Assembly: GCA_039619475.1 (NCBI GenBank)
Contig: CM077116.1
Coordinates: 101,663,164-101,727,163 of the forward strand
Length of the DNA stretch: 64,000 nt
Direction of reading: 5' to 3'
Origin: Icerya purchasi
Lineage: Eukaryota > Arthropoda > Insecta > Hemiptera > Monophlebidae
The translations under genes and the position numbers were made by a program. Numbering within the stretch: position 1 is the stretch's first letter; each line of letters opens with the position of its first letter. A model generated the notes under the pieces. That model had not been told where the DNA came from and ran no database searches. It saw nothing but the letters and a program-made list of their open reading frames with translations. This document shows positions 35,347 through 48,139 of this stretch, piece by piece.

Positions 35347-37834
35347 CACCGACGTATATAAAGAGAGGGTTTAAGGGGTTTTGACCCCCCCCCCCCAGCT
35401 CACGCAAAAGGCCGAATATTAACCGAATACACTATCGCAGTGTATGACTGCGCATTGTCGCTTTGGATTGGATTTAAAATAGTCCGAATCTTTTTATGTC
35501 TTTATTTAGGTTACTTGAGTAGGAAAGAATGTCCCAGATTATTTGTCAAAAGGTATGTTATATTGTCTCTAGTTCTTCAAATAGTGATGAGAAAAAGCTG
35601 AAAGCTTTAAAAGAGCCTTGGAACCTACCAGAGATACTTCTAAGTTTCCAGTCACTGGCAAGGGGAATTTTTCTTTTCAACGTCGTTGAACTGCGAAACA
35701 CTCATGACTTGTGTATTCAAACGTCATGTAGGGATCTCTTTGCGAACTATATGTTCTACTAGGAACAGGGTGAGGCGGACATGGTTATCAAGATCTTGGA
35801 GCACTTGTCAAGAACCATTTACTAACTGGAAAAACGTTTTAGAAAACATTTATAATCACACAAATACAAAATACCACAAATTCGCTTTAGAGCAAGCAGC
35901 AAATTTTGTAAAGTTTACGGAAGGCAAATCTACTGATGTTGAGGAGTCCATAAAGCTGGGGAAGGTCATAAAATTGCTGAAGATAACCGCGAAAGATTAA
36001 AAGCTATCACAGAAACAATTGTTTCGTGCAGAAGAAAGAGCAAGCCATGATTATGAAGTTGGAGTAAACGAACTTGCTCACAATGACGTCAATTTTCGAG
36101 TGCTTCTCCATTTTCGTGCCTGATCTGGTGATGAAGCACTTAAGAGTCATTTACTTACATAAGACATTGTATTCTTGATCAGGAATTTAGAATGAAATGA
36201 CCAAACTGTGCGTGGTAATACTATTCAAGCGCATGTACTTAAAAGGGTCAAAGAGGCTGGTTTTTTTACGGTACTGGCAGTTGAGACTCAAGACATATTG
36301 CGGCGAGAACAACTAGCGTTATGTTTATGATATGTAGCCAGCTCATTTAAAACTCAGTTATCCGGAAGATTTTCTTGAATTTATCTACGTAGAAGTGATA
36401 ATGCATCTCTTATCCTATAACTTGGATATAGGTGAATTCATTAGCCAAGACTTTGATAGCGCTGCAGTACTAAGCGAGGCGTGAGAACAGTAATCGGAGG
36501 GAAATATTCGAGAGCGAAATTCGTGCACTGTGTAGTTCACATTCTCTACTTATTGTTAGTTCTAGCGCATTCATGTAGGGTACCCCCACTGTATAGGGAT
36601 CATAAAACGTGCAATACATTTTTTTCGACAATTTTCACTTCGAGACAGCATTTTGAATAAAATTGCTGATCAGATTAATTCATCTCATTCAACGTTTATT
36701 TCTCTTCGTAAAATACGGTGGACCGAAAAGCATGCGGCTGTAGAACGGTCTGCAAAAAATAATTCCCGTAATACGCGCAACATTTGAGGTACTGCAAGAA
36801 GTTGCTGGTACAGATGTCGCCGCTCAAGCATACCGACTGCAAACCGCAATAGAAAATAGCTAGTTTGTTGTGTCGCTAGTTATGTTGAGAAAAATTTTCT
36901 CATATACAACAAGCCTAAACAATGCAATGCAAAAAGTTAATATCGATTTCACCAACAATTGCAGTTATGCAAAAACTGTAAAATCGATTTTACAAAATAT
37001 TAGGAATGAAAGTCAATTCTCGGTCCTTTTCGAGCAAGCAAAGCAGATGAATTCTAATGACATAGTTGTTCCAAAAACGAACAGAAAGCCCTAGAGTAGT
37101 ACTATACCAGGAGAAATTACTCAAATATATTACCGCCAAAATGTATTTAACCTCTTTGTTGACCATGTCATTACAGAACTCGATGTCCGCTTTAAACCAC
37201 ATAAAGAAACCATCTAAGGGATTCAAATGTTTCTACCTGAGAAGACTAGTAATGACTCTTCTAGCACACAAGAAAAACTGAAAAAAATAGTACAAACATT
37301 TCTTGGTGAAAATAAAGACACGATATTTCTAAGTGAATATAAGATTCCGCACAATCACTGGAAATCTGCTAAGCGAAAACCTACCACTGCTGCAGAAGAT
37401 ATTGATCATTGGGATGAACAGCTTTTTCTTCTGATAAAATGCCACGTTTCCAGCGTCCACTGCGACCTCAGAAAGATGTTTTTCCAATTAAGAACCTATA
37501 TTAGGAATCGAATGGATGACGAAAAAACATTGGTCTTACTCTTATGAGCATTCACCGAGACCCGGCGGTAACACTAAATTCTAAGGAAATTGTAAATAAG
37601 TTGGCAATAAGACATAAACGACTCAATTTAAAATTGTAAATTACATTTTCTATTATTATAATATTATTGTATAAAAATATAAGTAAAGAATGAAATAAGA
37701 TTATATTATTTAATATAATAAATAATAATATAATAACATAGAGCGACCTACTGTTTTATTTTGCTTTTAAAAAAATTATGAAAATTTCAGATTTGAGCCC
37801 CCCTCCCTATTGGAAAGCTATATATAAGTCCGTG
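35347..37834 (+). mobile_element. Decayed hAT transposon with ZMYM1-like transposase, TIRs and 8-bp TSD
   Basis: The ends match as inverted repeats: CACCGACGTATATAAAG at 35347-35363 against the complement of 37818-37834 (CACGGACTTATATATAG), 14 of 17 positions. The flanking 8-mers are ATTGTATT (35339-35346) and ATTGCATT (37835-37842), 7 of 8 identical, which fixes the boundaries. Internally, in order: a TTF-type zinc-finger region (FTNWKNVLENIYNHTNTKYH, 35,816-35,880), a block FRVLLHF...SGDEALKSHLL, a block LAVETQDILRREQLALCL (about 36,280-36,330) where the family has an Asp before the ET, and the C-terminal dimerisation region RKMFFQLRTYIRNRMDDEK (about 37,470-37,530). Numerous stops make it inactive. 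Confidence 0.9.
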
Positions 37835-37842
37835 ATTGCATT

Positions 37843-38924
37843 ATTAGTGATGTTGCAAAAGTTGGGGTACGTTATAGTGGGTGCTGTTAATGTATTTCTT
37901 GTGTTGTAAAGATTGAGAAAAATTGCCTAACAGCAAACACTTAAGTATAAAATAAAATATGCACTTTGATAAACAAGCGTATGCTACTTGGTAATTAAAC
38001 TGCATATTAGTAAAGCAAATACGGTATGAGTGGACAAAATTAGTTCTTATACAGTGCTGTGCATTAAACGTACACACTAAGCTGCATGTATATGTTTCGT
38101 CATTATCATCATCATTTTAATGCATACTAATAATAAGTTGATTCTTTCTAATTCGATTTCTTTAGCTTAGTGGCGACTAGATCCAAAAGATATCACTCAG
38201 TGGCAGTTTTTTTTGAAAATGGTTTCTATCCGTATTTTTTAACATATATCGTGTATAATTTTCCCATTTTTTACGCGATTCCTATTAAAAAACAATACAC
38301 AGCAAATAGTTAACATACACCATATAATATGAACTTTTTCCTATGATATAATTTATGTTTATATTAGAAAAATTGTGATATTTCGGCAAAAGTAATGTTA
38401 TTACTTTTATTATTTTTACGTAATCGTTAGATGTTTTTTTGTTTTGTTTTTTTTGGTGGCGAGGAAGCTCTGGCAACAAAAAATAATGAAAAAAATAAAT
38501 AAAAAAGAACCCCAGCTCATTTCGAAAAAACAACACTTTCATTACGAATACAAAACGAAATGATATTTTCACATAATAAACAAAAATAAATTATTTTTAT
38601 AACAAATTTTTATAAAAAGCAATAAGTAGTCAATTTACTATCTGAGAAAAATTTTCAGTCGCTTAAAAGTCGAAATTGATGAAGTTTTCCGTCAAGGAAA
38701 CATCTTGTGAGTTTATGTGTCGAAGAATAACATATTTTCATCGGAATTAAAGTAAGTTTATCATCCGTATGTAAGAATTGTTAATTTTGACTTTCAAAAT
38801 TGTTATCAAAACCCGTTGATGTACATTATATATAAATTTATTTTTCATTACAAGAAAGGCGGATACTAGCACGAGCCTAGGGGGCCATTACCATCACATC
38901 TATCACTGTATATACATAAAATAA
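37843..38924. other. Spacer without recognised genes
   Basis: AT-rich. Short minus-strand Phe/Leu-rich frames near 38,300-38,570 are compositional. No transposon protein was recognised. Confidence 0.4.
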
Positions 38925-39130
38925 TATGATAGGAGGTAAATGGTAAAAGAACACGGGGAAGACCGAGGCAAAAATTCATTTCACACGTAATGGAAAATAC
39001 AAAGGTGAACAAATACCAACTAATGAAAGAGAAGGCCCGACAATTAGAGATACTTAAAAGCAAAACGGTTCTAAGTAATGTACTTTCCAGATGATTGACC
39101 ACCAATCGAAAGATTGAGGAATAAAAGAAG
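38925..39130 (+). mobile_element. RTE-like LINE 3' end
   Basis: The frame KRTRGRPRQKFISHVMENTK, then YQLMKEKARQLEILKS, followed by a stop and an AGAAGAAGATG tail. The GRPR motif plus a basic tail and AAG-rich end match the last section of the same LINE type as at 18.55-19.57 kb. Only the 3' end is present. Confidence 0.6.
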
Positions 39131-40139
39131 AAGATGAAGTTTTAACTTTTTATGTTCCAAAAATGCCTTAGATACATGTAAACTGCAACATATATGAGAA
39201 AAACAGTTTTGGTTAAATATACATCAAGGTGTCCTTTATAACATTTGAATTAAGAATGCAGTACTAATGCAAGTTGGTAGGCTAATCAGTGTTTATTAGT
39301 AACTGATCAAACACAACGTCAAGAACATTCTTAGAAAGACAGCTAAAAATGTTATTATAACATTCTAGTTTAGTTAGTTATACATAAAACACATCAGTAG
39401 ATACATACAAAAACAAAACAACCTTAAGTTATCAAGTTGTTCTCTTTCTTTGCAAATAGGTACAAAATATTGTTGAACATGTTAATAAGTCTGTTATTTT
39501 GATTAAGTATATATACAACAAATAGTATTAATATACTTGAAAAATCACTGCCAACAAAGGTTAGTAGTTAATCTAGTTTCGAGCAAATACATGCCAAAGT
39601 TAAAACATATTCTAAATGTGAACAAACATTGCAGTAAAAGTTGATTAGATACGCAATAAAACACATTTTAAGAGCGTATAGAACAATTATAGAGAAACAG
39701 TTTAGTACAGGTTAACAGATTATTCGCTGGTTAATTACAATAGTTTAAGACCATTATTCTGTTATTGACGGAGAGATTTTTTTACTCGCATGTTTGCAAA
39801 GAGAACAAATAACCAGAGGACCGTATTGTTGGTGGTTAATTTAAGTGTGATCTTATGCTGTAATACTAAAGGCGCATGTATACAACGGCAAAATTATTGT
39901 GTTGTTAGTGCAACGAATGACAGCATTGAGTATAATAATTAGCTTATTTCCGACATTTAATAGCGAGGAGTGCATAGTCATATAACACTAAAGCTCTCTT
40001 TAATTAGTTGTAGTCTCAGAAAGAACGTTTTACATGCTATTAATAATATTATTAACGTTAGTATTGATTAAGATTTTTTTTTTTTTTTTTAAACGATATA
40101 CACACGAATCTTAGGATAAGTGCAAATCAAAAAATATAC
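39131..40139. other. Spacer without recognised genes
   Basis: About 1 kb of AT-rich DNA with short frames only and a T run at about 40,075-40,090. Nothing coding or repetitive was identified. Confidence 0.4.
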
Positions 40140-42008
40140 TTACCCAGTGCTTTAAGTGGCAGCTCTTCAGCCATTTATCAATAAATTGCCACAAGACCCC
40201 AAGATATTTAAAATGCGGAAAAAGCCACTTCACCAGTGACTGCACCGATGTCAATATTTGTTATGCTAACTGCAAGGGGAATCACACATCTCACTCAAAA
40301 CAATGTCCTCTTTACCTAAAGCTCCAACAGACACGAACCAACGTTCCCCAAACACAGCGACCTGTTTTTTATGTCAACGTAGGAACCCCATACCCACGGG
40401 TCGCAGCTACTAATAACAATAATAATAATAATAATGATAATAATTGTTGATAAATATTAATTTTGTTATTATTCGTTCGTTAGACTTTTCATTTTATTTA
40501 GCCAGATGTTTCGTTATGTAAAAATAAAAAAAAATAAAATAAAGTGCTGGCTGGCGCTCGTTGGCGTGTTGTTCGTCTTCGGTAGTTGCTTTTCGTTCGT
40601 CTAGTTTTATTATGTCGCTTCGTTATACGCTTTTGGCGTCTCGGCCTTTCGTATGTCGTTATTTCGTTATAGTTATTTCGTTTTACCCTTTTTGAAATTA
40701 TTTTAGAAACAGTCTTTTTTAAGACTTCTATTCGTTCAATCGTATTCAATTAAAATACAATTTACTAATTGACCGGTTTAAAAAATCATTCGAAAAATAT
40801 AATTTGGTCCACAGAAAGGATCGAAACGCATAGAGGCGCGGCGTGGCTCTACTAGTAAACGAGCGACTCCCACATCATACTCGTATCTTGTTCGCCTTAA
40901 CCTTACATGTCACCGAGTCCATCGGTATCGTTCTACATGTCGATAATGAACTTCTATACCTGTACTCCGTATGTTGCCCACCTAACAGCCCCCATTTTGA
41001 AAATGACATCTCGTCCCTTATGCGTTCTGCTAACAAAATTATCAAATCTGAAGACTTTAATGCTAGAAACACAGCTTGGAACTGTTTTACTAATAATAAA
41101 TCAGGTAGACTTCTGCTAGATCGATCATTTAAAAATAATTTGTCTACACTCTCTCCTAAAAGCCCCACTTATATTTTAACCTCGAGTTTCATGGGACCCA
41201 GTGCAATTGACCCCATATTATGCAAAAAATTTCCGCATCTACACCAATTTCCCTACTATGTTTCAAACCATAATCCTATATATTTATAAACAAATCCTAT
41301 AAATTAACCCCAGAAAAATTTATATTCGATTTTAAGCGTGCGGACTGGACTCAATATAAAGAAATTACATAAAGAATATGTTACGAATTCCGGCGCGCCT
41401 TGTTACCCCGGCTCAAATAAACGGCTCCATAATTTTCCTCACATACACCATTCTAATATCATCGCAACAGTATACACCAAGAAAAAAACTACCTTCCTAT
41501 TGTGGCATTTTTCTACCATATTGTTTAAAAATACTATTTAAATTAAAAAATTATTATCGTAAACAGTACCAGAAAAACCGAATCGACGGATATAAAAGCC
41601 GTCTGTTATACTCTCACTCGTCTCATGAAATCCAAAGTCTTTGAACATCGCAACAGCGACTGGACTAATAAACTTAAATTGTAAACTACCAAAAACAACA
41701 GTCCCTAAAATGTCACTAAAAAACTTACCCGCCCTCAAACCAACATTCCGCCTCTCACTCATAATAATCATACTGCGTATTCCGATAAAGATAAAGCAGA
41801 GCTCCTTGCTAACTACTATTTTCTTGTCCATTCTCAAAATTTAGTTCTATCTTCAGCACACCACACGAACAAGGTTGACACTACCGTTCGGAAATACTGT
41901 ACAGCCACGTCCCCGCCTTCTTCAAAAATTCATCCTGCTTCACCCAATGAAATACATACTCACATTAAAAACCTAAGAAGTAAAACCTCCACTGATAAAG
42001 ATTTAATA
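40140..42008 (+). mobile_element. LINE (I/R1/Jockey-like): ORF1 zinc knuckles, endonuclease, start of RT; 3' half missing
   Basis: ORF1 end: successive CCHC knuckles (QCFKW...HLSINCHK, KCGKSHFTSDC, ICYANCKGNHTSHSKQC; about 40,143-40,320). An Asn-rich (AAT)n run follows. ORF2: an endonuclease frame at 40,843-41,287 with FNARNTAWNCFTNNKSGRLL, then PTY...MGPSAIDPIL and NHNPIYL. A degenerate linker leads to the RT fingers SPNEIHTHIKNLRSKTSTDK at about 41,945-42,005. The element stops there, joined to a LINE of opposite orientation. Several stops and frameshifts make it inactive. Confidence 0.82.
40410..40444. repeat. (AAT)n microsatellite at the end of LINE ORF1
   Basis: AATAATAAT-type repeat with one interruption, encoding polyasparagine in the ORF1 frame. 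Confidence 0.85.
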
Positions 42009-43320
42009 CATACTAATGAGATTGATAATAAGGGAAGAGAATCTGATTGGGAAGTTAATTGCCGTCATTTTAGTTCTTAAAATGGGGAGATGAACATTAT
42101 CAAAAGCAGAGGAGACATCAATAAAGGAAGCTAAGGTGAAGTTATAGAATTGAGCGACTAGAAGCAGTGGAGATGTGGCTACATAGAAAAATGTTAAAGA
42201 TTTCGTGGATAACCAAAACATCTAATAAAAGAGTACTAGAAATGACAAAGACCGAAAGAATGCTGGTTAAATGGATAATAGATAGAAAAGTTAAATATTT
42301 TGGTCGCATCATAAGAGGACAAAAATTTGAGATCCTACAGCTTATTATCCAGGGGAAAATAGAGGGAAAAGGAAGCGCAGGAAGATGGAGAACAGACTGG
42401 ATACAAAACATTAAGAACTGGACTAGCATCAGCTCAATTCATGATCTCATCCAAGGAGCAAGAGAACGCAAGTTTTAGCTGTCATCTGATCGCCAACGCT
42501 CTGGGAAGAGTACGGCACATCAAGAAGAAGAAGAAGTTGAAATGGTTTAGGATAAAGGACTTATATAAGCGAGAAACGAAAAGACTAAAACAATCAGAAG
42601 GGCCAATACCAGACCAAAATCCGAACATATTGTGGGGAAATATACTATTATGCTCCAGCAACCAAACAAGGCGCTTGTTAAGCATACCCTCAAATAGTTT
42701 TCTAATGCAGGATGCCAGGGAAATAAGACGTAGGAGGGAATTTTGTTTAAGAATGGGGACAACGATAAAATAATTCTAGAAGGAAGGGGTTATACCATTT
42801 GAAAGGAAGGAATTGAAAAGACCAAGAAAAAAACGAAAGGGATTGTTCAGAAAGGTTTTTAAGGGGGTGAGATAGGATATACCGCCAAGTCCTGAAGTGG
42901 AACTGGACGATTTGAACAGAACAGACTTTAATTCATTAAAATTGAAAGCTGAAGTTAGGAAGTGTGGAGAAGAATTTTGTGGAAATGAAGAAGGGTACAA
43001 TTCATCAAAAGAAGGAACATAAGCTGGAGCGACAGAATCAACAAAAGGAAAAAGGCAATCGTCGGGAATACTCAAGTTGGAAGGGCGAGGAGAGGATGGG
43101 AATTTAAAGTCTCTAGCTATTTTCTAAATTTGCGCAAGAGGAGTAGTTCTAGGGAACTTAGCACAGAAATTTTTCCAAGAGGTCTTCTTTGCGGATTTTA
43201 GTACAAACCTAGCTCTCGCGTTAGCCTGTTTGTGAGCCAAAAAATTTTCAGTCATAGGATTAGAACGGAAGGTTCTAAAGGTGGCGCGACTGTGATTTAG
43301 TATGTCGGATGTTAAAACTT
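42009..43320 (-). mobile_element. R1/I-like LINE fragment on the minus strand, interrupted by another LINE
   Basis: Minus strand from about 43,310 downward: linker (TENFLAHKQANARARFVLKS, SWKNFCAKFPRTTPL), RT fingers (FNFNELKSVLF, GLGGISYLTPLKTF), then LISLASCIRKLFEGMLNKRL, NSIFPHNMFGFWSGIGPSDC and, across the nested insert, LASFIDVSSAFDNVHLPIL (RT motif A region, about 42,070-42,135). It breaks off in mid-RT at about 42,009, before the catalytic YADD box. Both ends are missing, so it is inactive. Confidence 0.83.
42144..42532 (+). mobile_element. RTE-like LINE 3' fragment nested in the minus-strand LINE, with target duplication
   Basis: Plus-strand frame with EMWLHRKMLKISWITKTSNK, KYFGRIIRGQKFEILQLIIQ, GKIEGKGSAGRWRTDWI and LGRVRHIKKKKK, ending in an AAG tandem: the 3' end of an endonuclease-reverse transcriptase LINE. 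GAAGTT occurs at both edges (42138-42143 and 42533-42538). Deleting one copy plus the insert restores the host LINE's reading frame across the site, so the insertion point is well supported. Confidence 0.85.
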
Positions 43321-45580
43321 AAATATTTTACCATTTTTCAAATACATATTAAGAAGAAAAAATCTGTTTACTTTTTGTGCATCTTGTCCGTTGTTACAAT
43401 CATTTGAGGTTACACTGATAACAGATTTTTATTCCCAGCTTTTTTTTCCAGCTTCACAAGAGAAACCTTTTTTAAAATTTTTTCAACCGCTAGAAATACT
43501 TTTTCTTCTTATCAAAAGTGATCTTTCAGTTCCTCTTTTTACTAATATTTTTTTTCACTTAAAATGCGACTCAGATTTTTTTTTTTCTTTGTTTTTTCCT
43601 TGAGCTTGCCAACAACGGACGATTACTCATCAACACGTATAACCAGTAGCAATTAGGAGTTACAAGGAATGAAACCTGACTAAATAACCATACCAAGGAT
43701 GGAGATATAGTAACAGTCAACGTCGATAAACCCAAAACATATACATCCTGAAAAGAAAAGGACAACATTGTCGAAAAAAAGAGCAAAAGGAGTTTCCTAT
43801 CCAATATCATGACCACATCTGCAATTACAAAACCCACAGTACCGACGGATAGAGGAATCAGCTAACAATTAAGGAAGAAGAAGAGACACGGAATGTTTGA
43901 AAAGCAGTTAGAACTACCAAGCGCCAAAGCTACATAGAACAGCGCTTAGATCGCTGTAAAGAGTGATCCGAAAGTTCAATGACTTTCTTCACTACTATAA
44001 AGCAAAGTTTATAATTCTTGATTATGAAACATAATTATGGCGACGACTGCGAAAAAAGCGCCCGCCCACCATCCTGTCAAGAAGAAACGAATAGAATTTA
44101 CGCCAACACTATCGCCACACTGTAACAGCAGCGCCCACGATGCCGGGTGACAAGGAGTTCACTATGTAACATTCCGGCCGAAAATGCGACAGCAGGTGCG
44201 CAATATTAACTGCAAACTATGCATGTTTGTAACTGTAACTGCAATATCAGTACGTGATCTTCGATTAGAGAGGAGTTCGTCAGAAGTAACTAGATAAGAT
44301 AAGACAGGGATGCCAAAGTGAAAGAGAATTACTGAAGGGATTAGGTCTTAATATGAAGAAATATAGAAGATAGGAATTTTGCGACAATTGGGATGATCAA
44401 CGTTTATTAGTGACTAGAATAAATCGCAGCGCTGTTTTTTTTTTTCTCTTCACTATTATGTGATTAGTTGTTTTCATTGTTACATGCCGCATGTATCGGT
44501 TTCGAATAGATCCTAAATTTAAAATTTAGTTAACACCATCTTCCGATTTAATTTGATTAAAAACGTCATAAAGATGGATGGAAAATAGATTTTTTTAAAA
44601 ATATATCGTAGGTAAAATTTATTGCTAAGCTAGGTTTCTGCACAATTTTGCAACATGCAAAATGTATAAAGCATTCAATTAGAAAATGGGGTAAAATTAA
44701 AATTTCACTTACAATATGAGATTTGAACCAAATACATCAGGTCATGAGTGTGGAGAGGATCTGCAAAATTAAAAAATTATAAACCTAACGAACCATTAGG
44801 TATTTAAAAATTTAATGAAGCGAGTATAATGGATTTTTCTTAAGAAATAAAGCACACGGCTAAATACTGAAAATATCTAAATGTAAAAGAAATATTTCTA
44901 TAAAACGATCATTCTTTTTTGTTTTTCATTGCAAACTTTTTAGACAGCAACCTGGAAGTTATATTGGATGTACATTCGAAACTGTTTAGTTTTTTTCCGT
45001 AATTTTACACAATTTTCAGATTTCCTTCAACTGCGAAATTTTATTTCTAGCGTGACAGTCAGTGGGTGGGGGGCAGCAGTTCAACTAGATGAATAATTGA
45101 TGTGACAACGCCCCCCTCAAAAATGTATGCATTATATTAATATATATAAAAATCTAAGGAAGTTAAGCGAATGGCTAAATGAATGGCTACACAGGACCGT
45201 TTGAATAATAATTCGCATTAAATTTTTCAGCCACATTAAATATGATATCGTTGTTGTAAGAGTAAAACGTTATTTCCGTTAAACAATGGTGACACTAAAG
45301 TTAAGTGAGGTACTGCGCTTTAAAAATTGCGAACTAGTATTTCTGAAGAATTCAAAATGAATATTAGCCGTTTTTCTTTATTTTTAGTTTTTGCAACGAA
45401 AATAGAAAAAAGTTCGATGAAACATATTTTTTATTTTTACCTCTAAAGATTTACTTTTTTTAAGGGGGAGGGAGGTACATCAACCGTGGATCTACGCGTA
45501 GAAATAAAAAGAAGGGAAAGAGGCACGACTAACGCGGTCAGATATTAACGATATAAAGGAACCAACGGCTAACGATAGTT
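43321..45580. other. Stretch without recognised genes
   Basis: Contains T-rich runs (43,570-43,600) and a GC-richer patch at 44,040-44,200 with a short frame (MATTAKKAPAHHPVKKKRIE), unrecognised. A 45,050-45,120 segment has G-rich and C-rich borders like a small foldback element, with no identifiable target duplication. Confidence 0.4.
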
Positions 45581-45589
45581 GAAGAAGGG

Positions 45590-45900
45590 AAAGGTAGGAT
45601 ATAAGACGCACAACAAGGATTAGAAAGCTCGAGTTATGGCAGATGAGAGTATAGAACACTACTGAAAGGGATGATGAACATTCAAGGAAGATGTGATCAG
45701 CATTATTGTTTCATGTAAAAGGTGAAAATGAAAAAGAAATCGCATAAAACGTAAACGAATAATAAAAGCGACAACAAGGGGGGGAAACTGGAGGATCCAG
45801 AAAACAGAAGAAAGGTGTTAGGCAGAACGACCGTTGCGATAAGAAAAAAAATAAAAAGGTGTAAAGAAATGACCAAGCTTAAGAAGAAAGTTGGTAAGGA
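45590..45900 (-). mobile_element. LINE C-terminal fragment
   Basis: The minus strand includes ADHIFLECSSSLSVVFYTLI, the His-x3-Cys end of the LINE C-terminal zinc-finger region. It is preceded (45,703-45,900) by a hydrophobic frame of similar composition to other LINE ends here. Frames are broken. The family resembles the copy at 55.1-55.6 kb. Confidence 0.5.
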
Positions 45901-48130
45901 CACGTTAATTATTTTTTCTCATCCGATAGAGACTATTTCGACGACGATAAAAAAATATCTTTGGAGATGCTACCTTTTCCGTTCGACCGGCAGAATCTCG
46001 TTCAGATGGTACCGGTTAATCAGGTCCGTGTGATATCAGCGGGACTTTAAACTCCGCAAGAGAAAGTCAAGCGTGTTGCTTCAACTGTCGACGGGTGACC
46101 ACGGGTTTCGAATGCGTTGCTGTGACACGACGGAGTAGTGTGTCGCAATGTAACACGGTTTAACAGTACAAGTCTCGCGCTCTAGCGGTAATTGTGCAAC
46201 GATTGACCAGCACGCGGGTGTAAATTCGCAGAAGCGGAACAAATGAACGGGCCAACGATAAGTGATTATTTCACTGAAATCGACTAACCGTACCCGCATT
46301 ATCGTGTTCCCTCGCAGTGGGTTGTAAAGGTTTCGAGATATCAACACGTATAATCGTCGATGTTCGAAAAATCATACTTAACGACATTTTTGGGGTAATG
46401 CATTGCTCGGTTTTGTGTAGTGCTCCGTTGTTCGGATAAGTCTTTTTTTCCGAGAAGAAATACCGTTCGCAGCTGATGAAACAATGATGCCGATTGTTTA
46501 GACAGCAGCGGATAAATTTTCGAAAATTAAACCATACACAAGTAAGCATAAACTGACTACTGAATCGCTAAACATATTTTTTCGTCAAGGCCGAATTTAT
46601 TATTGATAAGGCGAAAAAATCGATAAAAACCGAAATTCGAACAGATTCGATACGTTTCTCGTGCTATTCAAGTATCCCCCTTCAAAAAAACTTCGCTGCC
46701 AACATGACCCTGTTGACCTCCATAACGCGCGGTGGTCCATTGCGTGCCCGAGCCTTTAAGAATTCATCACGATTCTGTCGCGTATAGGTTTCTTCCTCGA
46801 GTGAACATCCGGAAATGTATCAAATCGCAGTGATCGTAAAGAGAAAGAAAATGAAACGGTCAAGAGTGCACAGCAATCAATGGGTCTGTAGAGAGTGCTG
46901 CAAAGGCTAGCAAAGGTTTTATATGTTTCATAAAGTTTTTCCGTAATGCAATGTTGGAGTTTTCTGCGGCAGAATCTTTACTACGTAGATCTGTACAACT
47001 TGATACTACCGACTTAAATTTGTCTCGTCTTTTAAATACCGCGCCGAGTTAATATTGTTTCGTAATACGTTGGCATTACGATTTGAAGTTAAACAGATTA
47101 CCAAAATTCCGTGCATAAAGAACTTTCAATTTGTGCTTCCAATTCGCCAACATCTCTATGACAGTATGATAGGAGTAAATTAGCAGATGCAGTCTATATA
47201 TTCTTTGTTTCTTTTCAAATGCAATCAGTGTAAAACTACACGTACTATTACACAATTTACGACTTTCCCATGTATAATTTAAGATCTCTTTTGCATCGCC
47301 AAATTGTTGACGATACTTTTCGATATTTTTAGTCTCCTCCCATTGCAACGGGCGATAGGTTGCCCCTTGTGTATACAAGCCTGAAAAGGTACAAGCATAA
47401 AATATTAGCGTGAAGCAGTTAAGCTGTTAAAAAATTCTTCGGCAATCGGAAGAGTGCAAGGAATTCAAGAAAATTAACGTTTACAAAAGTCCTGATTTAC
47501 GATGATAACGTGGCCAGTGAGACAAAACGTTTGCACTGTAACCTTATCGAGGCTCAATCTGTCGGGCAGATTTCAGGTTATTTATTGCAGCGTCATATGA
47601 AACATACTCGATGATGGCCAATATAAGTTTTAGCGCCTGGTAGCTAACAGAATGGCGAGCAGCAAAAGACATCGCAAAGAACACAGTTGACTTCGAGGTG
47701 TATGTCCAGCCGTTTGCGATTAATTAGTATTAATTTTACGCGAATTTAACTCCCAAGAACTGTCATGTTAACATCTTGAAGCAATATATTCGGTTAGGTT
47801 TTTTTTATCGGTGAAAAAATCTTAAATTGTTTACGAAAAAAAAAAAAAAAAAAACAAAAACGACGCGATCGCATCTTGCATCGCAAAAAGCACAAATCTG
47901 CACGACATCCAGGCCTTAAAAAAATCAAGCACAGTTATGTGTTTTTGCTTTTATACGCGAAAACCACGCAGGCAAAACCCCGAACGGTTTAAGTGTTTTA
48001 AATCTGGCCTTTGGTAAATTTCTGGCTCTGCTACTGATTTTACATTTGGAAATTGATAGTAATTGACGCGCAAACAAAAAAAAAAAAATTTAAAGCTTTC
48101 GATTTAGTATGGACCACAAAATGATGTTCA
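45901..48130. other. Non-coding stretch, GC-richer in its first part
   Basis: 46,000-46,400 has more CpG than most of the window and no extended host-like frame. At 47,076-47,395 the minus strand has a 100-codon frame with YRPLQWEETKNIEKYRQQFG after an acceptor-like TTTTCAG; I do not recognise it. A19 at about 47,835-47,853 may be the tail of an unidentified retroposon. Confidence 0.4.
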
Positions 48131-48139
48131 ACAAGCTTT

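Noticed and set aside
40498..40749. Very basic 83-codon minus-strand frame (Arg/Lys/Thr-rich)
   Set aside because: It lies in the linker between ORF1 and the endonuclease of a plus-strand LINE and is compositional.
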